From contig NZ_BBBG01000002.1 in the NCBI RefSeq assembly GCF_001315945.1, positions 62,001-126,000 on the forward strand: 64,000 bases of DNA, read 5' to 3'. Below are positions 1-9,098 of the stretch, piece after piece (the stretch's first letter is position 1; every line of letters starts with the position of its first letter). This DNA comes from Methanogenium cariaci JCM 10550. GTDB lineage: Archaea; Halobacteriota; Methanomicrobia; Methanomicrobiales; Methanomicrobiaceae. A program made the translations under genes and the position numbers. Below the pieces are notes generated by a model. It was given only the letters and a program-made list of their open reading frames with translations, was not told where the DNA came from and did not search any database.

Positions 1-758
1 TGCCACCTGCAACGAGCGCCATGGTGATACCCCCCCATTATAGCCCGGCCGCAGGTGTGCATCGCGGCGCATACACCGCCAGGCGTCACCGGCACGCCCA
101 AAGGGAAGAAACCAGAGAAGAAGGCAGAGACCAGCAAATCGTGCGGCAGGTAACAGAGCACATCATCCAGACGGGCCGGAAACCAACCGATATACCGACG
201 GTGATCGCGGTAACCAAGCATCGCGTCCATCGTGTTTGCGGCCCGGAAGACAGCCGCCCCCCCTGGAAGACCTCCTAGAGTAAACCAGAAGAGAGGACCA
301 ATAATTGCGTCCGTAAGATTCTCTGCCATCGATTCATAGGCGGCAGAGAGAACTTCTTCATCGCTCAGGGTGCCGGTGTTACGGGAGACAAGCATCTGTA
401 CCTCATCCCGGCCGCCGCCACGGGAAAGCCCCCCCTGTTCCACAGCTGCGACATGTTCCTCAAGGGACCGCCACCCCACGGTCAGAGAGAGCAGAACCAC
501 ACCTGCCACGATATAGAAGAGCGGTGGAAAAAAACGTGATACCAGATAGAACGGGATTGCAAAGATAACAACTGTACACAGACAACAGACGACACCATAC
601 AGACGTTCTGCTGATGGAGAAAAACGGCCGGGCGTGCCCCCCCACCATCCGATGAACTGCCCCCCCAGCCAGGCGGTCGGGTGCCAGCGGTTGGGGGGAT
701 CACCTGCAACACGATCAGCCGCGAGGGCCGCCCAGATGATCACCGGTTCGAAAACCAT
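1..758 (-). CDS. cbiB: Cobalamin biosynthesis protein CbiB, adenosylcobinamide-phosphate synthase (3' end outside window)
   Basis: Integral membrane enzyme that attaches the aminopropanol-type side chain to adenosylcobyric acid, late in cobamide synthesis. Reading the minus strand from ATG at 758 gives an unbroken frame to the window edge. It starts MVFEPVIIWAALAADRVAGD and includes DPPNRWHPTAWLG near the N-terminus, SAERLYG, several hydrophobic segments, AENLTDAIIGPLFW, NTMDAMLGYR and ARLDDV; these are typical CbiB landmarks in the right order. The last ~50 codons of a normal CbiB lie beyond position 1. Three G tracts of seven (near 245, 430 and 660) are in frame but may add glycines. The start overlaps the 3' end of the upstream gene by 19 bp, so the two are probably co-transcribed. 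Confidence 0.8.
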   Translation of the reverse strand, partial: MVFEPVIIWAALAADRVAGDPPNRWHPTAWLGGQFIGWWGGTPGRFSPSAERLYGVVCCLCTVVIFAIPFYLVSRFFPPLFYIVAGVVLLSLTVGWRSLEEHVAAVEQGGLSRGGGRDEVQMLVSRNTGTLSDEEVLSAAYESMAENLTDAIIGPLFWFTLGGLPGGAAVFRAANTMDAMLGYRDHRRYIGWFPARLDDVLCYLPHDLLVSAFFSGFFPLGVPVTPGGVCAAMHTCGRAIMGGYHHGARCRW

Positions 759-1283
759 GCAACGATGACACCAAGGAAGAGGAGCACGTAGGCGATGAAA
801 TTATAGATTATTTCTCCCTCCATCAGCCAGAGGCCATAGAGCAGCAGGGAGAGACCGATTGTAACAGCCACCGGGAGAACGGCACCCGGTGAGAAGTGGC
901 CCACAGCACGCCTGCCATCGTCCAGTTCAGGGAGGTCGGGACTATCGGTGAACGTCTCCTCAACATCCGGGCGCACGACCTCTATTACCGCCTCCTCACT
1001 CCTTGTCCCGTAGCCGACGATCACCTGCAGGGAAAATTCGCCGGAGGGTGCATAATCCCGGATGGGAATGCTGAAATCCTCAGTATCCGGAACATAAATA
1101 TTTGCGTGATAAAATTCTGTGAACGGGGGAGGCATTGATGGCCTTCAGCGTCAGGTGAATCGATGAGCCGTGGTTGACAAACCGGACGACGAGGTCAGTC
1201 CCGGGCTCAACTATTGTCTTTGGCGGTGCGTCAACCGCATTTATCTGTCGCCTGTTCAGATGTATTTCACAGATCTCTGCCAT
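740..1283 (-). CDS. Small membrane-anchored protein, DUF7524-like (one frameshift)
   Basis: Inferred ~180-residue protein split by a frameshift near 1125-1130, where five C replace an expected four. The first part (from ATG at 1283) begins MAEICEIHLNRRQINAVD and reads like a small beta-sandwich with a LVVRFVNHG segment. The second part carries SGEFSLQVIVGYGTR and ends in two hydrophobic segments (VLPVAVTIGLSLLLYGLWL and FIAYVLLFLGVIVAW). That layout, an N-terminal beta domain plus a C-terminal TM hairpin, recalls the archaeal DUF7524 family; this is from memory and not certain. Function unknown. It lies 31 bp downstream of the Trm112-like gene and overlaps cbiB. Confidence 0.6.
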
Positions 1284-1314
1284 ACAGTGCCATTCTCCCC
1301 CCCTATGATGGATA

Positions 1315-1524
1315 TTATTGGTCAGGTGTATTTTCCGGAGGGAGCAGGTTCGGTATCCCCCCCTCTGTTATCGGATAATCAATGCCGCATGCTCCGCACC
1401 GCAAAATGCCGGTGATGATGTCGGTGGCGCCGCTCTCTGTTTCCACCGTCTCAGTTGCAATCAGCTCAAGATCCCCCCCTCTGCAGACCGGACAGCAGAG
1501 AATCTCAATGGTTTCTGTCTTCAT
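1315..1524 (-). CDS. Trm112-like zinc protein, methyltransferase partner
   Basis: 69 residues. It carries two CxxC pairs (CPVC near residue 11, CGAC near residue 44) followed by YPITEGGIPNLLP, the usual Trm112/YbaR pattern. Family members bind one zinc and act as the stabilising subunit of tRNA, rRNA or release-factor methyltransferases; that role is known for the family and inferred here. The first knuckle reads CPVCRGGDLEL where homologues normally have a single Gly before Asp-Leu, and the DNA has a tract of seven C, so one Gly is probably a tract-expansion artefact. The start lies 4 bp after the purA stop, so the two are translationally close. Confidence 0.75.
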   Translation of the reverse strand: MKTETIEILCCPVCRGGDLELIATETVETESGATDIITGILRCGACGIDYPITEGGIPNLLPPENTPDQ

Positions 1525-1528
1525 ACTC

Positions 1529-2545
1529 TCACCGGATATCGATGATCTGAGTCATCTCGGGCCCTGTTGATATGAGTTTGACAGGGACACCAATATCCTC
1601 TTCTGCCTGACGGATGAAGGCCAGTGCCTTCTCGGTGAGCTGGCTGTATTCGGTCGCCCCCCCGTAGCATGCTTCATCGACATTGTCGATGCCGGTGATG
1701 GCACCGATGGTGCAGCCGTTGATCATGGCAGAGTAACGGGCCATCTTCCCGTCCCAGCAGCCGATACGGCGTTCGCGGTGGGTGACGGTGCCAAACTCTT
1801 CGATACCGAGGGAATGTGACTCCTCTTTTGTCATCTCGGTTCCGAAGGGCCCTTCGCCGACCCGTGTCGGATAGGCCTTGAATACGACGATCACATCATC
1901 AATGCGGGTCGGGCCGACACCATTGTCGGCTGCAATCTGCGATGCCGAGGTATCCTTGGAGGTGACATAGGGATAGGTTCCCCAATACAGGGATATACCG
2001 AACCCCCCCTGTGTTCCTTCCAGAAGAACCGTCTCGTTGCGATCCAGGGCATCATTAACCTCCTGGGCGGCATCGATGACATATGGTGCGAGTTCGGGCA
2101 CATCTTTTGCCTGCGTTGCAACCCGCTGCACCCGGTCAACATTCGCAGGCCCACACCCGGTTCCGGTGGAACCTATGGTCTTGGAGAGATATTCATTGGC
2201 ACGATCCTGCTCGATATGCTTCTCCTCAATAATGGAACAGCGGCCATCAATGAAGATCCGGCCGTCAACTCCGACATACTCTATTTCCTGTTTCAGAACC
2301 CTTGGGTCGACCAGCACACCTGTGCCGATAAATAGGCGTGCATCCGGAAAGACAAAACCCGATGGGATCATCCGTACGCCATATTCCTTTTCCCCCCCGA
2401 CTTTTACTGTATGGCCAGCATTCGGGCCGACTCCTCCCCCCCGGGAGATGATGGACGGTTTGTCCTTATGGGCGACATGGGCAACGATTTTGCCCTTCCC
2501 CCCCTCATCTCCAAAAAACCCACCGACGATGATTGTGCAGCTCAT
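1529..2545 (-). CDS. purA: Adenylosuccinate synthetase
   Basis: GTP-dependent ligation of aspartate to IMP, the first committed step to AMP. 338 residues, matching the short archaeal form. It has the N-terminal GDEG-KGK loop, a [10 protein letters not shown] segment, [33 protein letters not shown] and [10 protein letters not shown]. The phosphate loop reads GDEGGKGK instead of the invariant GDEGKGK, and [12 protein letters not shown] stands where [11 protein letters not shown] is usual; both extra Gly residues sit in seven-base G tracts (near 2500 and 2440). No Shine-Dalgarno is seen before ATG 2545. A TATA-like element at 2578-2585 suggests a short or absent leader. First gene of purA-trm112-membrane protein-cbiB. 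Confidence 0.93.
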   Translation of the reverse strand: MSCTIIVGGFFGDEGGKGKIVAHVAHKDKPSIISRGGGVGPNAGHTVKVGGEKEYGVRMIPSGFVFPDARLFIGTGVLVDPRVLKQEIEYVGVDGRIFIDGRCSIIEEKHIEQDRANEYLSKTIGSTGTGCGPANVDRVQRVATQAKDVPELAPYVIDAAQEVNDALDRNETVLLEGTQGGFGISLYWGTYPYVTSKDTSASQIAADNGVGPTRIDDVIVVFKAYPTRVGEGPFGTEMTKEESHSLGIEEFGTVTHRERRIGCWDGKMARYSAMINGCTIGAITGIDNVDEACYGGATEYSQLTEKALAFIRQAEEDIGVPVKLISTGPEMTQIIDIR

Positions 2546-2577
2546 TATTCGATCAAATAATCATTGGAACAGTGAGC

Positions 2578-2585
2578 ACATAAAA
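2578..2585 (-). promoter_or_regulatory. Putative TATA box of purA operon
   Basis: TTTTATGT on the minus strand, 32-40 bases upstream of the purA start. That spacing fits an archaeal promoter with a very short leader, and there is no ribosome binding site between. Confidence 0.4.
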
Positions 2586-2634
2586 CCTTACAATAGAATC
2601 CGAAAATCAGCCGGTTGCTCTGATGCACTATAAA

Positions 2635-2658
2635 TCTCCAGTGGAAACAAGGGGGGGG
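2635..2658 (+). promoter_or_regulatory. Origin recognition box (ORB) 1
   Basis: CTCCAGTGGAAAC followed by AA and a G string of eight. This matches the archaeal Orc1/Cdc6 box: a dyad around CCAGTGG plus a downstream G string. Orientation plus. Confidence 0.8.
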
Positions 2659-2838
2659 TTGAAACGAATCGGAATGCTTTATGTCTGACAACGAGAGAAA
2701 TCAAAAGTTCGGACCCGTCACCCTATAGTCACCCAGCCGAATCACCGAACCGACAACCCGGACAATGCCCGAGTGACACAGACTGAAAAGACAAACCCCG
2801 TCTGAATACCTGCCCTCTCCTATTGGACAGTGCTCTTC

Positions 2839-2860
2839 GGTTCCAGTGGAAGCAGAGGGG
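2839..2860 (+). promoter_or_regulatory. Origin recognition box (ORB) 2
   Basis: GGTTCCAGTGGAAGCAGAGGGG, a near-consensus ORB with a shorter four-base G string. Same orientation as ORB 1, about 200 bp away. Confidence 0.75.
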
Positions 2861-2947
2861 TACATGCTACCCGGTCTCTCTTATCCGTCTCCCGACATGG
2901 TGACGATTTCCCATGGAAAAAGAGATGGTGCAGAAGTAAATACTCCG

Positions 2948-4113
2948 TCACAATGACGCGATAAATGCCTCAATCCGCCGGACCGACTCACGCAGATCTT
3001 CGCGGGAGACCGCATAGGCACAGCGCAGGTGCCCATCTCCGGACGGACCGAAGACACTGCCCGGCACCACTGCCACATGCTGCTCTTTTAAGAGGCGTTC
3101 TGCAAATTCAACGTCAGAAAGGCCGAAATCCTTAATGGACGGAAATGCATAGAACGCCCCGCGGGGGGGTAGATGGCAGGTGAGACCAACGCGGTTGAGG
3201 CCCCGGACAAAGAGGTTGCGCCGCATCTGGTACTCGGTCACCATCTCCTCGCGGTCGTGGTCAGCGTTCTTCAGGGCACCGACGGCCGCGTACTGGCTCA
3301 TGGTCGGTGCCGAGAGCATCACATACTGATGAATCTTGAGTATGGCGTCGCAGAGTTCTTTCGGCGCACAGAGATAGCAACCCGCCAGCCGGTCATCGCA
3401 TATGACTTCGAGAAGCCGTTGATGAGAATCGTGCGTTCCTGGAGTCCGTCTGCCTGGACAGCACTCGTCATCTCACCGTCGTAGGTCATCTCGGTATAAA
3501 TTTCGTCCGATATTAAGAGGAGATCATGATCACAGATGACATCCGCGATACCGCGGTAGTCCTCGCGTGACATCACCCCCCCCGGTCGGGTTGTTCGGGA
3601 AGTTGCAGATGACCGCCTTTGACTTCGGGGGGGTGATCTTCTCCATCAGAGCGTCCGGGGTCAGCCGAAATGCATCCTCCATCCGGCAGGGCACCCGCAC
3701 GGGCACGCCGCCAGAGAGCATGACGCCGGGGGGGCCATAGGAGACATAGGAGGGATCGGCGATGAGAATCTCATCGCGGGATCGGTAACCGCCCGGATGG
3801 CGATGTCAAGGGCTTCGGATGCGCCGGTCGTGATGAGCATCTCATCTTCCGGGTGGTAATCTACACCGAAGCGTCTGGTAAGGTATCGTGATGCCTCGGT
3901 GCGCAGTTCGGGCAGACCGCGGTTTGAGGTATAGGACGTCTGGCCCTGCTCAACGGAGGCAATGCCTGCCTCACAGGCAACCCATGGTGTTGCATAATCG
4001 GGTTCGCCGACGCCGAGGGAGATGACGTCGTCCATCTCCTGTACGATATCAAAGAACTTGCGGATACCCGACGGTGGAATCCGGTGGGTTCGTGCTGAAA
4101 TAAAATCTCTCAT
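2948..4113 (-). CDS. Class I aminotransferase, aspartate/aromatic type (three frameshifts)
   Basis: PLP-dependent aminotransferase of about 388 residues. N-terminal part: MRDFISARTHRIPPSGIRKF, then VISLGVGEPDYATP. Middle: ICNFPNNPTGG and LLISDEIYTEMTYDG. Active-site lysine segment: INGFSKSYAMTGWR. C-terminal part: LSAPTMSQYAAVGAL and RGAFYAFPSI. The frame is lost three times: one base missing near 3778, an extra base in the eight-base tract near 3585, and one base missing near 3378 (a VGYLCAP-type reading becomes VAISVR). All conserved blocks survive in order, so I read this as one gene with sequence errors. The substrate cannot be told from sequence. It lies 11 bp after the Lrp-family regulator gene, so that regulator may control it. 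Confidence 0.85.
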
Positions 4114-4124
4114 AATATTTCACC

Positions 4125-4622
4125 CTAAAATGAAAATGGAAGGCGCTCTCCCTCTTTCCTGTCGTAGAGTATTCTCCCGTTCTCCTTGTAGCTCTTCATC
4201 ACAATAATCGTGGCAGTCTCACGAATCTGCTCCATCGGTGCAATATGTTCTGAGACAAAACGGGTGATATCCTGGATATTCTTCCCGGTAATGCGAAGTT
4301 CAAAATCGTATTCCCCCCCGCTGATGAGGCGCAGGGAACAGACCTGGGGGGGGAACCGGGCAATGCGCTCGGCGATACGGTCGTAGCCGACGTCACGCTC
4401 AGGAGTCACTTTAAGATTCACGGTCGCCGCTGCCACTCCTTCGCCTGCCTTCTCCCAGTCTACACTCGCGCAGTAGCCCCGGATGATCTTGTCATTTTCC
4501 ATGACAGAGACACGCTCTTTAACCTCAGCCTCACTCAGGTCTGTGAGGTCAGCCACCTCACTCATATCCTGTGCGCTGTCTTCTTCGAGAATGCGAAGGA
4601 GCAGCCAGTCTTTGGCGTCCAT
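4125..4622 (-). CDS. Lrp/AsnC-family transcriptional regulator
   Basis: About 165 residues: an N-terminal winged helix (LLLRILEEDSAQDMSEVADLTDLS) and a C-terminal RAM/ligand-binding domain (AAATVNLKVTPER, then GGEYDFELRITG). Members sense amino acids and repress or activate amino-acid genes. A GTG at 4634 could extend it by four codons, but ATG 4622 has GGTGA eight bases upstream and is preferred. Located 8 bp after orc1/cdc6 and 11 bp before the aminotransferase on the same strand, so all three may share a transcript; control of the aminotransferase by this protein is an inference. Confidence 0.85.
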   Translation of the reverse strand: MDAKDWLLLRILEEDSAQDMSEVADLTDLSEAEVKERVSVMENDKIIRGYCASVDWEKAGEGVAAATVNLKVTPERDVGYDRIAERIARFPPQVCSLRLISGGEYDFELRITGKNIQDITRFVSEHIAPMEQIRETATIIVMKSYKENGRILYDRKEGERLPFSF

Positions 4623-4630
4623 GATTTTTT

Positions 4631-5983
4631 TCACCGGAATAATGTTTTATACCGAGATATATCAATCTGATTCAGACGCTCGTCTGAAAACCGACCTTCC
4701 TGCTGAAGGGTCTCGAGGATCTTCTTGGTTCCGGCACCAAACCACATCTCTTTTGTCCTTCCATAGCGCCCGCGCGAAACGAGGCGTGCCTTGATCACAC
4801 CGAGCATGTCAAGTTCTGAGATGAGGTCAGTAATACGCCGGTGGGTGAGGACATCAAGATCAAGCGCCAGGGCGACGTCGCGGTAAACCTGAACCACTTC
4901 CCCCCCGGAGGTGAAGACCTGTTTGTTCATTTCAGGAAAGAGCAGCATCGCATAGAGCACAGCTTTTGACTGAGAAGGCAGGGTCTTGACACATTCAATG
5001 AGACTATCGGCTTCAATCTTATTGCGGGCTTCACGGACATGTTTCTCGGTGACCATCTCCACATTCTTGCGTTCGGTGAGTTCACCGGAGACCCGCAGGA
5101 GGTCCAGTGCCCGGCGGGCATCGCCATGTTCCTGGGCGGCAAGCGCCGCACAGAGTGGAATAACACTCTCGTCAAGAACTCCTTCGTTGAACGCATAATC
5201 TGCACGTTGCTGGAGAATATCCACCAACTGCGGCGCATTATAGGGGGGGAAGACAATCTCTTCTTCCGACAGGGATGAGAGTACCCGGTGATCCAGATAA
5301 CTGGTGAAGAGCAAATCGTTGGAAATACCCACGAGGCAGACCTTCGCATTTTTCAGTTCAGAATTGATGCGCGAGAGGTTGTAGAGAGTTTCGTCACCGG
5401 ATTTTTTAACCAGTTTGTCGATCTCGTCAAGTACTATGATGTGGACACCACCAATTGCCTCAATGAGATTTTTGAGTTCCGTATATACCTGGTCAGTCGG
5501 CCACCCGGTCATCGGGATAGTGGAACGCGGGCGGTCAGACGAGCGCCCTTCGTCGTCTTCAAGAAGCGTTGCTATCTGTGCAAATACCCGGTACTGGGTA
5601 TCGATGATCTCGCAGTTGAGATGCACGACGTTGCACTCCACACCCACCGAGCCGCAGGCCTTCTCCAGTTCTGCACCGACATAACGGACAGAGGCTGTCT
5701 TCCCGGTTCCGGTCTTGCCATATATCAGGATATTTGAGGGTGTTTCATTCCGGATGGACGGCGCGAGGATGGATGCTATCGTATCCATCTGCTCTTTCCG
5801 GTGCGGCAGTATCTGTGGACGGTACGAGTGCCTGAGCACTTCCCTATTTTTAAAGATCGATCGGTCTTTAAGATATTTCTGAAAAAGCCCTATTGAAGAA
5901 TTCTGTTCCTCTTCGGATGGATTCGCCTCCCCCCCTGGACGGTCTTCATATATATGATTGGGTGTGTTGTTTTCTTCTCCCAT
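4631..5983 (-). CDS. Orc1/Cdc6 replication initiator
   Basis: AAA+ origin-binding ATPase, 450 residues. Walker A is GKTGTGKTAS near residue 90, Walker B is IIVLDEIDKL near 186, and sensor-1 is VCLVGISNDL near 217. The family FPPYNA segment lies near 246 and a C-terminal winged helix (HRRITDLISELDMLGVIKA) near 400. Its position next to a cluster of ORB boxes marks a probable replication origin. Translation is well supported: GGAGGTGA at 5993-6000 lies nine bases before ATG 5983. TSGGEVVQVYRD has one more Gly than the usual TGEVY-type segment, again at a seven-base tract. No frameshift. Confidence 0.95.
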   Translation of the reverse strand: MGEENNTPNHIYEDRPGGEANPSEEEQNSSIGLFQKYLKDRSIFKNREVLRHSYRPQILPHRKEQMDTIASILAPSIRNETPSNILIYGKTGTGKTASVRYVGAELEKACGSVGVECNVVHLNCEIIDTQYRVFAQIATLLEDDEGRSSDRPRSTIPMTGWPTDQVYTELKNLIEAIGGVHIIVLDEIDKLVKKSGDETLYNLSRINSELKNAKVCLVGISNDLLFTSYLDHRVLSSLSEEEIVFPPYNAPQLVDILQQRADYAFNEGVLDESVIPLCAALAAQEHGDARRALDLLRVSGELTERKNVEMVTEKHVREARNKIEADSLIECVKTLPSQSKAVLYAMLLFPEMNKQVFTSGGEVVQVYRDVALALDLDVLTHRRITDLISELDMLGVIKARLVSRGRYGRTKEMWFGAGTKKILETLQQEGRFSDERLNQIDISRYKTLFR

Positions 5984-5992
5984 TTGAATCCG

Positions 5993-6000
5993 TCACCTCC
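5993..6000 (-). promoter_or_regulatory. Strong ribosome binding site of orc1/cdc6
   Basis: GGAGGTGA on the minus strand, nine bases before ATG 5983. It is the longest Shine-Dalgarno match noticed in the window and fixes the start codon. Confidence 0.7.
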
Positions 6001-6356
6001 ACATGCGGTATTTCCATTGGATATATGTATGTGGATGGGAGCTATACTAAAGGTATCTAAATGGCTTTTGTCCTTATGAGGGAAAAACACAGACAGAAGC
6101 AACCGGGAAAGAGGAGGGAGATCTAAACGAGAGGTAAAAATGTGTGTGAATCAAAAGAAAACTGAACCATTTTTTGACCTGCCGCACTATACAAAAATAA
6201 TTTTTTCAATGGTTTTCAGTATTTCTCCTTTAAAAAATCAAGCATTATTGCATATATTTTAAAAAACACCGATAATGAGTTATTTTTCAAAAAAATCCCC
6301 ATATGATCGTTAAAATATACTTTTTTTACATTTTTGCGGCTTAAATTGTTATTAAA

Positions 6357-6380
6357 ACCCCCTTTATTTCCACTGGAACT
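6357..6380 (-). promoter_or_regulatory. Origin recognition box (ORB) 3
   Basis: On the minus strand AGTTCCAGTGGAAATAAAGG with further G: the ORB dyad plus a G string of five. It lies about 370 bp upstream of orc1/cdc6, with its G string pointing away from that gene's reading direction. Confidence 0.8.
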
Positions 6381-6497
6381 CGAAATTTACCTCCACATTT
6401 CAAAAAATCATATAATCTTTGTTTAATCGATTAAACATTGAAAAAATTTAATTTTTTAGAATGTGGAGGATTTTTGGGGAGAGATAACTCCCCCCCA

Positions 6498-6520
6498 CCC
6501 CCCTTTGTTTCCACTGGAAC
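6498..6520 (-). promoter_or_regulatory. Origin recognition box (ORB) 4
   Basis: Minus strand GTTCCAGTGGAAACAAAGGG with further G: the best consensus ORB in the window. A second C-rich run lies just beyond the G string at 6490-6496. Confidence 0.85.
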
Positions 6521-6673
6521 GGAAAATGTTGTGAAGAAGGAAATTTTTGGAGGGAGAAAAAATAGATATTTTTTAAAAGTGTGATAAAAAAAGCTATTAA
6601 ACATTCTATTTTTAATAATATATAAAGTACTTTAATGATCTACAAAAGGATCGCAAATTGCTGGTCAAACAAT

Positions 6674-6960
6674 AAATCAGATCCAAATTTGATCAGAATT
6701 TAATCTGAATATGATCAAGATGATGTCCCCATTCGATCTAAATCAGATCCAAATATGATCAGAATTCAATCTGAATACGATCCGGATGCTGTCCCCCATT
6801 CGATCCAAATAAAATCCAAATCTGATCAGAATATGATCAAGATGATGTCCTCATTTGATCCGAATGAAATCCAAATCTGATCAGAATTCGATCAGAATAC
6901 GATCTGGATGCTGTCCCCCCCATTCGATCCAAATAAAATCCAAATGGGATCAAAATCAAG
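6674..6960. repeat. GATC-rich imperfect direct repeat array in origin
   Basis: About four units built from GATCCAAAT, TGATCAGAAT, GATGnTGTCC and ATTCGATC words. The GTCC anchor recurs at 6725, 6791, 6847 and 6913, giving spacings of 66, 56 and 66 bp. Each unit holds several GATC sites, and many are inside the palindrome TGATCA or near inverted ATTC/GAAT pairs. The array lies between ORB 4 and ORB 5. It resembles plasmid-type iterons more than a known chromosomal-origin element; no protein that binds it can be named. Confidence 0.8.
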
Positions 6961-7130
6961 TTCAAAAAAGTCACAAATCAGGATAATAAATAGTATCATA
7001 GGAATAGAGGTATTGGAAATAAAGACATTTCAAAAAAAATATGATAATAATTTGTAACAAATATGAGACCTGATGTGATGATATGGGATGATTTGTCTGA
7101 CATTCTAATGGGTATGTTCCCGAATATCTT

Positions 7131-7153
7131 TTCCAGTGGAAACAAAGGGGGGG
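7131..7153 (+). promoter_or_regulatory. Origin recognition box (ORB) 5
   Basis: TTCCAGTGGAAACAAA followed by seven G, nearly identical to ORB 4 but on the opposite strand. ORBs 4 and 5 therefore face outward, flanking the repeat array. The G string is followed by TCCCCCT, which could pair with it. Confidence 0.85.
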
Positions 7154-7349
7154 TCCCCCTCATTTTCTGATCATATAAAAATGAATATGAATCCGGTTTT
7201 ATGACAATACAGAAACAGTTTATTTTCTTAGATTATATTTTCTAAATTGCTTCAAAAATTTTTTCCATATTTTCAAGAGTATTTTTCATTATCTCGATGC
7301 ATTCTGACTGAATTCATCGCAGGTATATACCATTTTCATCTCCTAAGTT

Positions 7350-7364
7350 GTGTTTCCACTAGAA
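7350..7364 (-). promoter_or_regulatory. Weak ORB-like element
   Basis: Minus strand TTTCTAGTGGAAACA matches the ORB dyad with one substitution but lacks a G string. Possible mini-ORB. Confidence 0.45.
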
Positions 7365-7673
7365 ATTGTGGTATTTCTTAAACAATTTTATCGGTGGAAC
7401 AATTTCCTTCAAAACCAAAAACCATTTTCAATTTTATCTTTGCCGGAATTTTTATCTTTTCTGTCTGAGTTTAGTCCTCCTTCTCCTGACTGTTTATTCA
7501 GATCAGTATGTTTCCCAATCCATATTTTTTCAGATTAATTCTCCTTCCCTCCCTCTTCCCTTCTTTTCTTTTAACACCATCTTTCCCTTAGCACCATCAT
7601 TTATCCAGTGTCAGCGTGCGGATGAGTAGAGTAACCGGTATTCTGAAGAGGTTACAATACAACCATCATTGGT

Positions 7674-8164
7674 ATGGACGCATCCCATCTCAGTGACATC
7701 AATCTTCAGACCGCAGTGATCACCGTTTCAACATCGCGAACAGCAGATGAGGATATCTCCGGAGCTGCGATCAAAGAGCTCAGTGAGGCAGCAGATATTC
7801 CGGTCACCTTCTACCGGGTCGTACCGGATGAGATTGGCGCCATCCGCAGGCGCTTCAGGAGGCACTGCTGGTAGCAACCTGCGTTATTATCAATGGCGGG
7901 ACCGGAATAACGCATGATGACTGCACGATTGAGGCAGTGGCCCCCCCGCTCTTTGAGAAGACCCTGGACGGATTTGGCGAACTCTTCCGAATATTCAGTC
8001 TGGAGGATGTCGGCACCCGCGTTCTCCTATCACGGGCCGCAGCAGGTATCATTGACCAGCGTGCAGTCTTCTGTATCCCCGGTTCCACACCCGCTGTCCG
8101 GCTTGCGATGGTAAAACTGATTCTTCCCGAGATGCGGCATATCGTCACACACGCGAATAAATAA
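7674..8164 (+). CDS. moaB: MoaB/MogA-family molybdopterin protein (one frameshift)
   Basis: About 163 residues. It begins MDASHLSDINLQTAVITVSTSRTADEDISG, then INGGTGITHDD, APLFEKTLDGFGELFRIFS and a C-terminal FCIPGSTPAVRLAM. These are the MoaB/MogA signature blocks: the NGGTG motif binds the pterin, and the family adenylylates molybdopterin before metal insertion. The frame changes near 7850, where CGCAGGCGC probably replaces CGCAGGGCGC (one G lost). It reads away from the origin region. A tungsten/molybdenum cofactor fits a methanogen, whose formylmethanofuran dehydrogenase needs it. Confidence 0.88.
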
Positions 8165-8406
8165 CAGCAGCGGGGGGGATACTTCTCCCGGTGACCGGTT
8201 TCTCTATGGCATGGCATCTTTCAAAGAGATGAATGCGGTCTTTCTTCCCCGGCAGTAACCATGTCCATTCAACCCAGATGGTAACGAAGCTGACGGAATC
8301 AAGGGTCAGACCGACGCCATCACTTGCCACAGACCATTAAAAATCCCAAAAAAACACCAGAAAGGCAGCAAAAGAATATGAAAAAAATATACGGAGAGAA
8401 CCATCC

Positions 8407-9098
8407 ATGCTTCCTGCAGTCCATCTTTTAATCGGCGTTACGCTGGGGGGGATATTTCTGTTGTATCTCACGAGGGACTGCCGGGCCCTCATCTACTGTG
8501 CATTGGCAGTCTCCTCCCGGACATCATCGATAAACCGGTTGGCCATATCATTCTGGAGAGTATGGGCAACGGCCGAATCTTCTTTCACAGCCTGACTGTC
8601 TGTGCTCTTGTGGCCCTTCTGGGAGTTATTGTCCTGAAGAAGTGGCGGCACCCCCCCGGTCTCCTCTTTATTGCGGCAGGGATGCTCTCTCACCAGCTCG
8701 CCGATGCGATGTGGAGTGTGCCACAAAGCTGGTACTGGCCGTTTCTGGGCGACTTCACGCATAAATATAGCCCGTCTTATTTCGAGAATATGTTTCATCT
8801 TGAATTTTCATCGCCCTCTGAACTGCTGGTGCTCGCTCTTGCTGTCATCCTTTTCATCTGTCTGTTTCAGGCATGGCGGACCGGAAACGGCCGCCTCTTT
8901 CGCAGGGCCGCAGGACTGGTCGGGCTTTTCCTTCTTGTCGCAGGAACACTGATTTTGTCCGGGCTTGCAATGGGGATCCTTCCCGGATTTCTGGTCTACT
9001 CCGGATGTTCGGCTATTCTTATCTGTGGCCTCTCCCTCATACTCGGAGGAGTTGCTTCCTTCTCGTCTCTTTCTTGCCGTCGGTCGGGTGTGGGATGA
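8407..9098 (+). CDS. DUF457/YdjM-type metal-dependent membrane hydrolase family protein (one frameshift)
   Basis: About 230 residues and mostly hydrophobic. It begins MLPAVHLLIGVTLGGIFLLY, continues with a reconstructed SLLPDIIDKP segment, then FFHSLTVCALVALLGVIVL and AAGMLSHQLADAMW, followed by several membrane segments. The spaced H, D-x-x-D and H residues at membrane edges are typical of the YbcI/DUF457 'inner-membrane metal-dependent hydrolase' family, whose substrate is unknown. One G seems lost near 8506 (TTGGCAGT for TTGGGCAGT). A possible ribosome site, CGGAG, lies 12 bases before ATG 8407. Confidence 0.78.

Larger units (their letters stand above)
2546..2947. other. Origin-side intergenic region with two ORBs
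   Basis: 402 bp without a supported gene, between purA and the aminotransferase gene. It contains two origin recognition boxes (listed separately) on the far side of the orc1/cdc6-lrp-aminotransferase block from the main origin region. Confidence 0.6.
5984..7673. other. Probable chromosomal replication origin (oriC) region
   Basis: 1.7 kb with no supported gene, strikingly AT-rich against the GC-rich coding DNA around it. It contains three good ORBs and one weak one, an A/T-rich stretch (about 6170-6480 and 6540-7080) suited to strand opening, and a GATC-rich repeat array at 6674-6960. It is bounded by orc1/cdc6 (minus) and moaB (plus), transcribed away from it. Initiator gene next to ORBs next to AT-rich DNA is the standard archaeal origin layout; activity is inferred. 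Confidence 0.85.

Noticed and set aside
6008-6020. Further ORB near the orc1/cdc6 start (TTTCCATTGGAT)
   Set aside because: Matches only part of the dyad and has no G string; too weak to list as a site.
6674-6960. CRISPR array
   Set aside because: Units are imperfect, vary in length (66/56 bp) and have no constant repeat separated by unique spacers; no cas genes are nearby.
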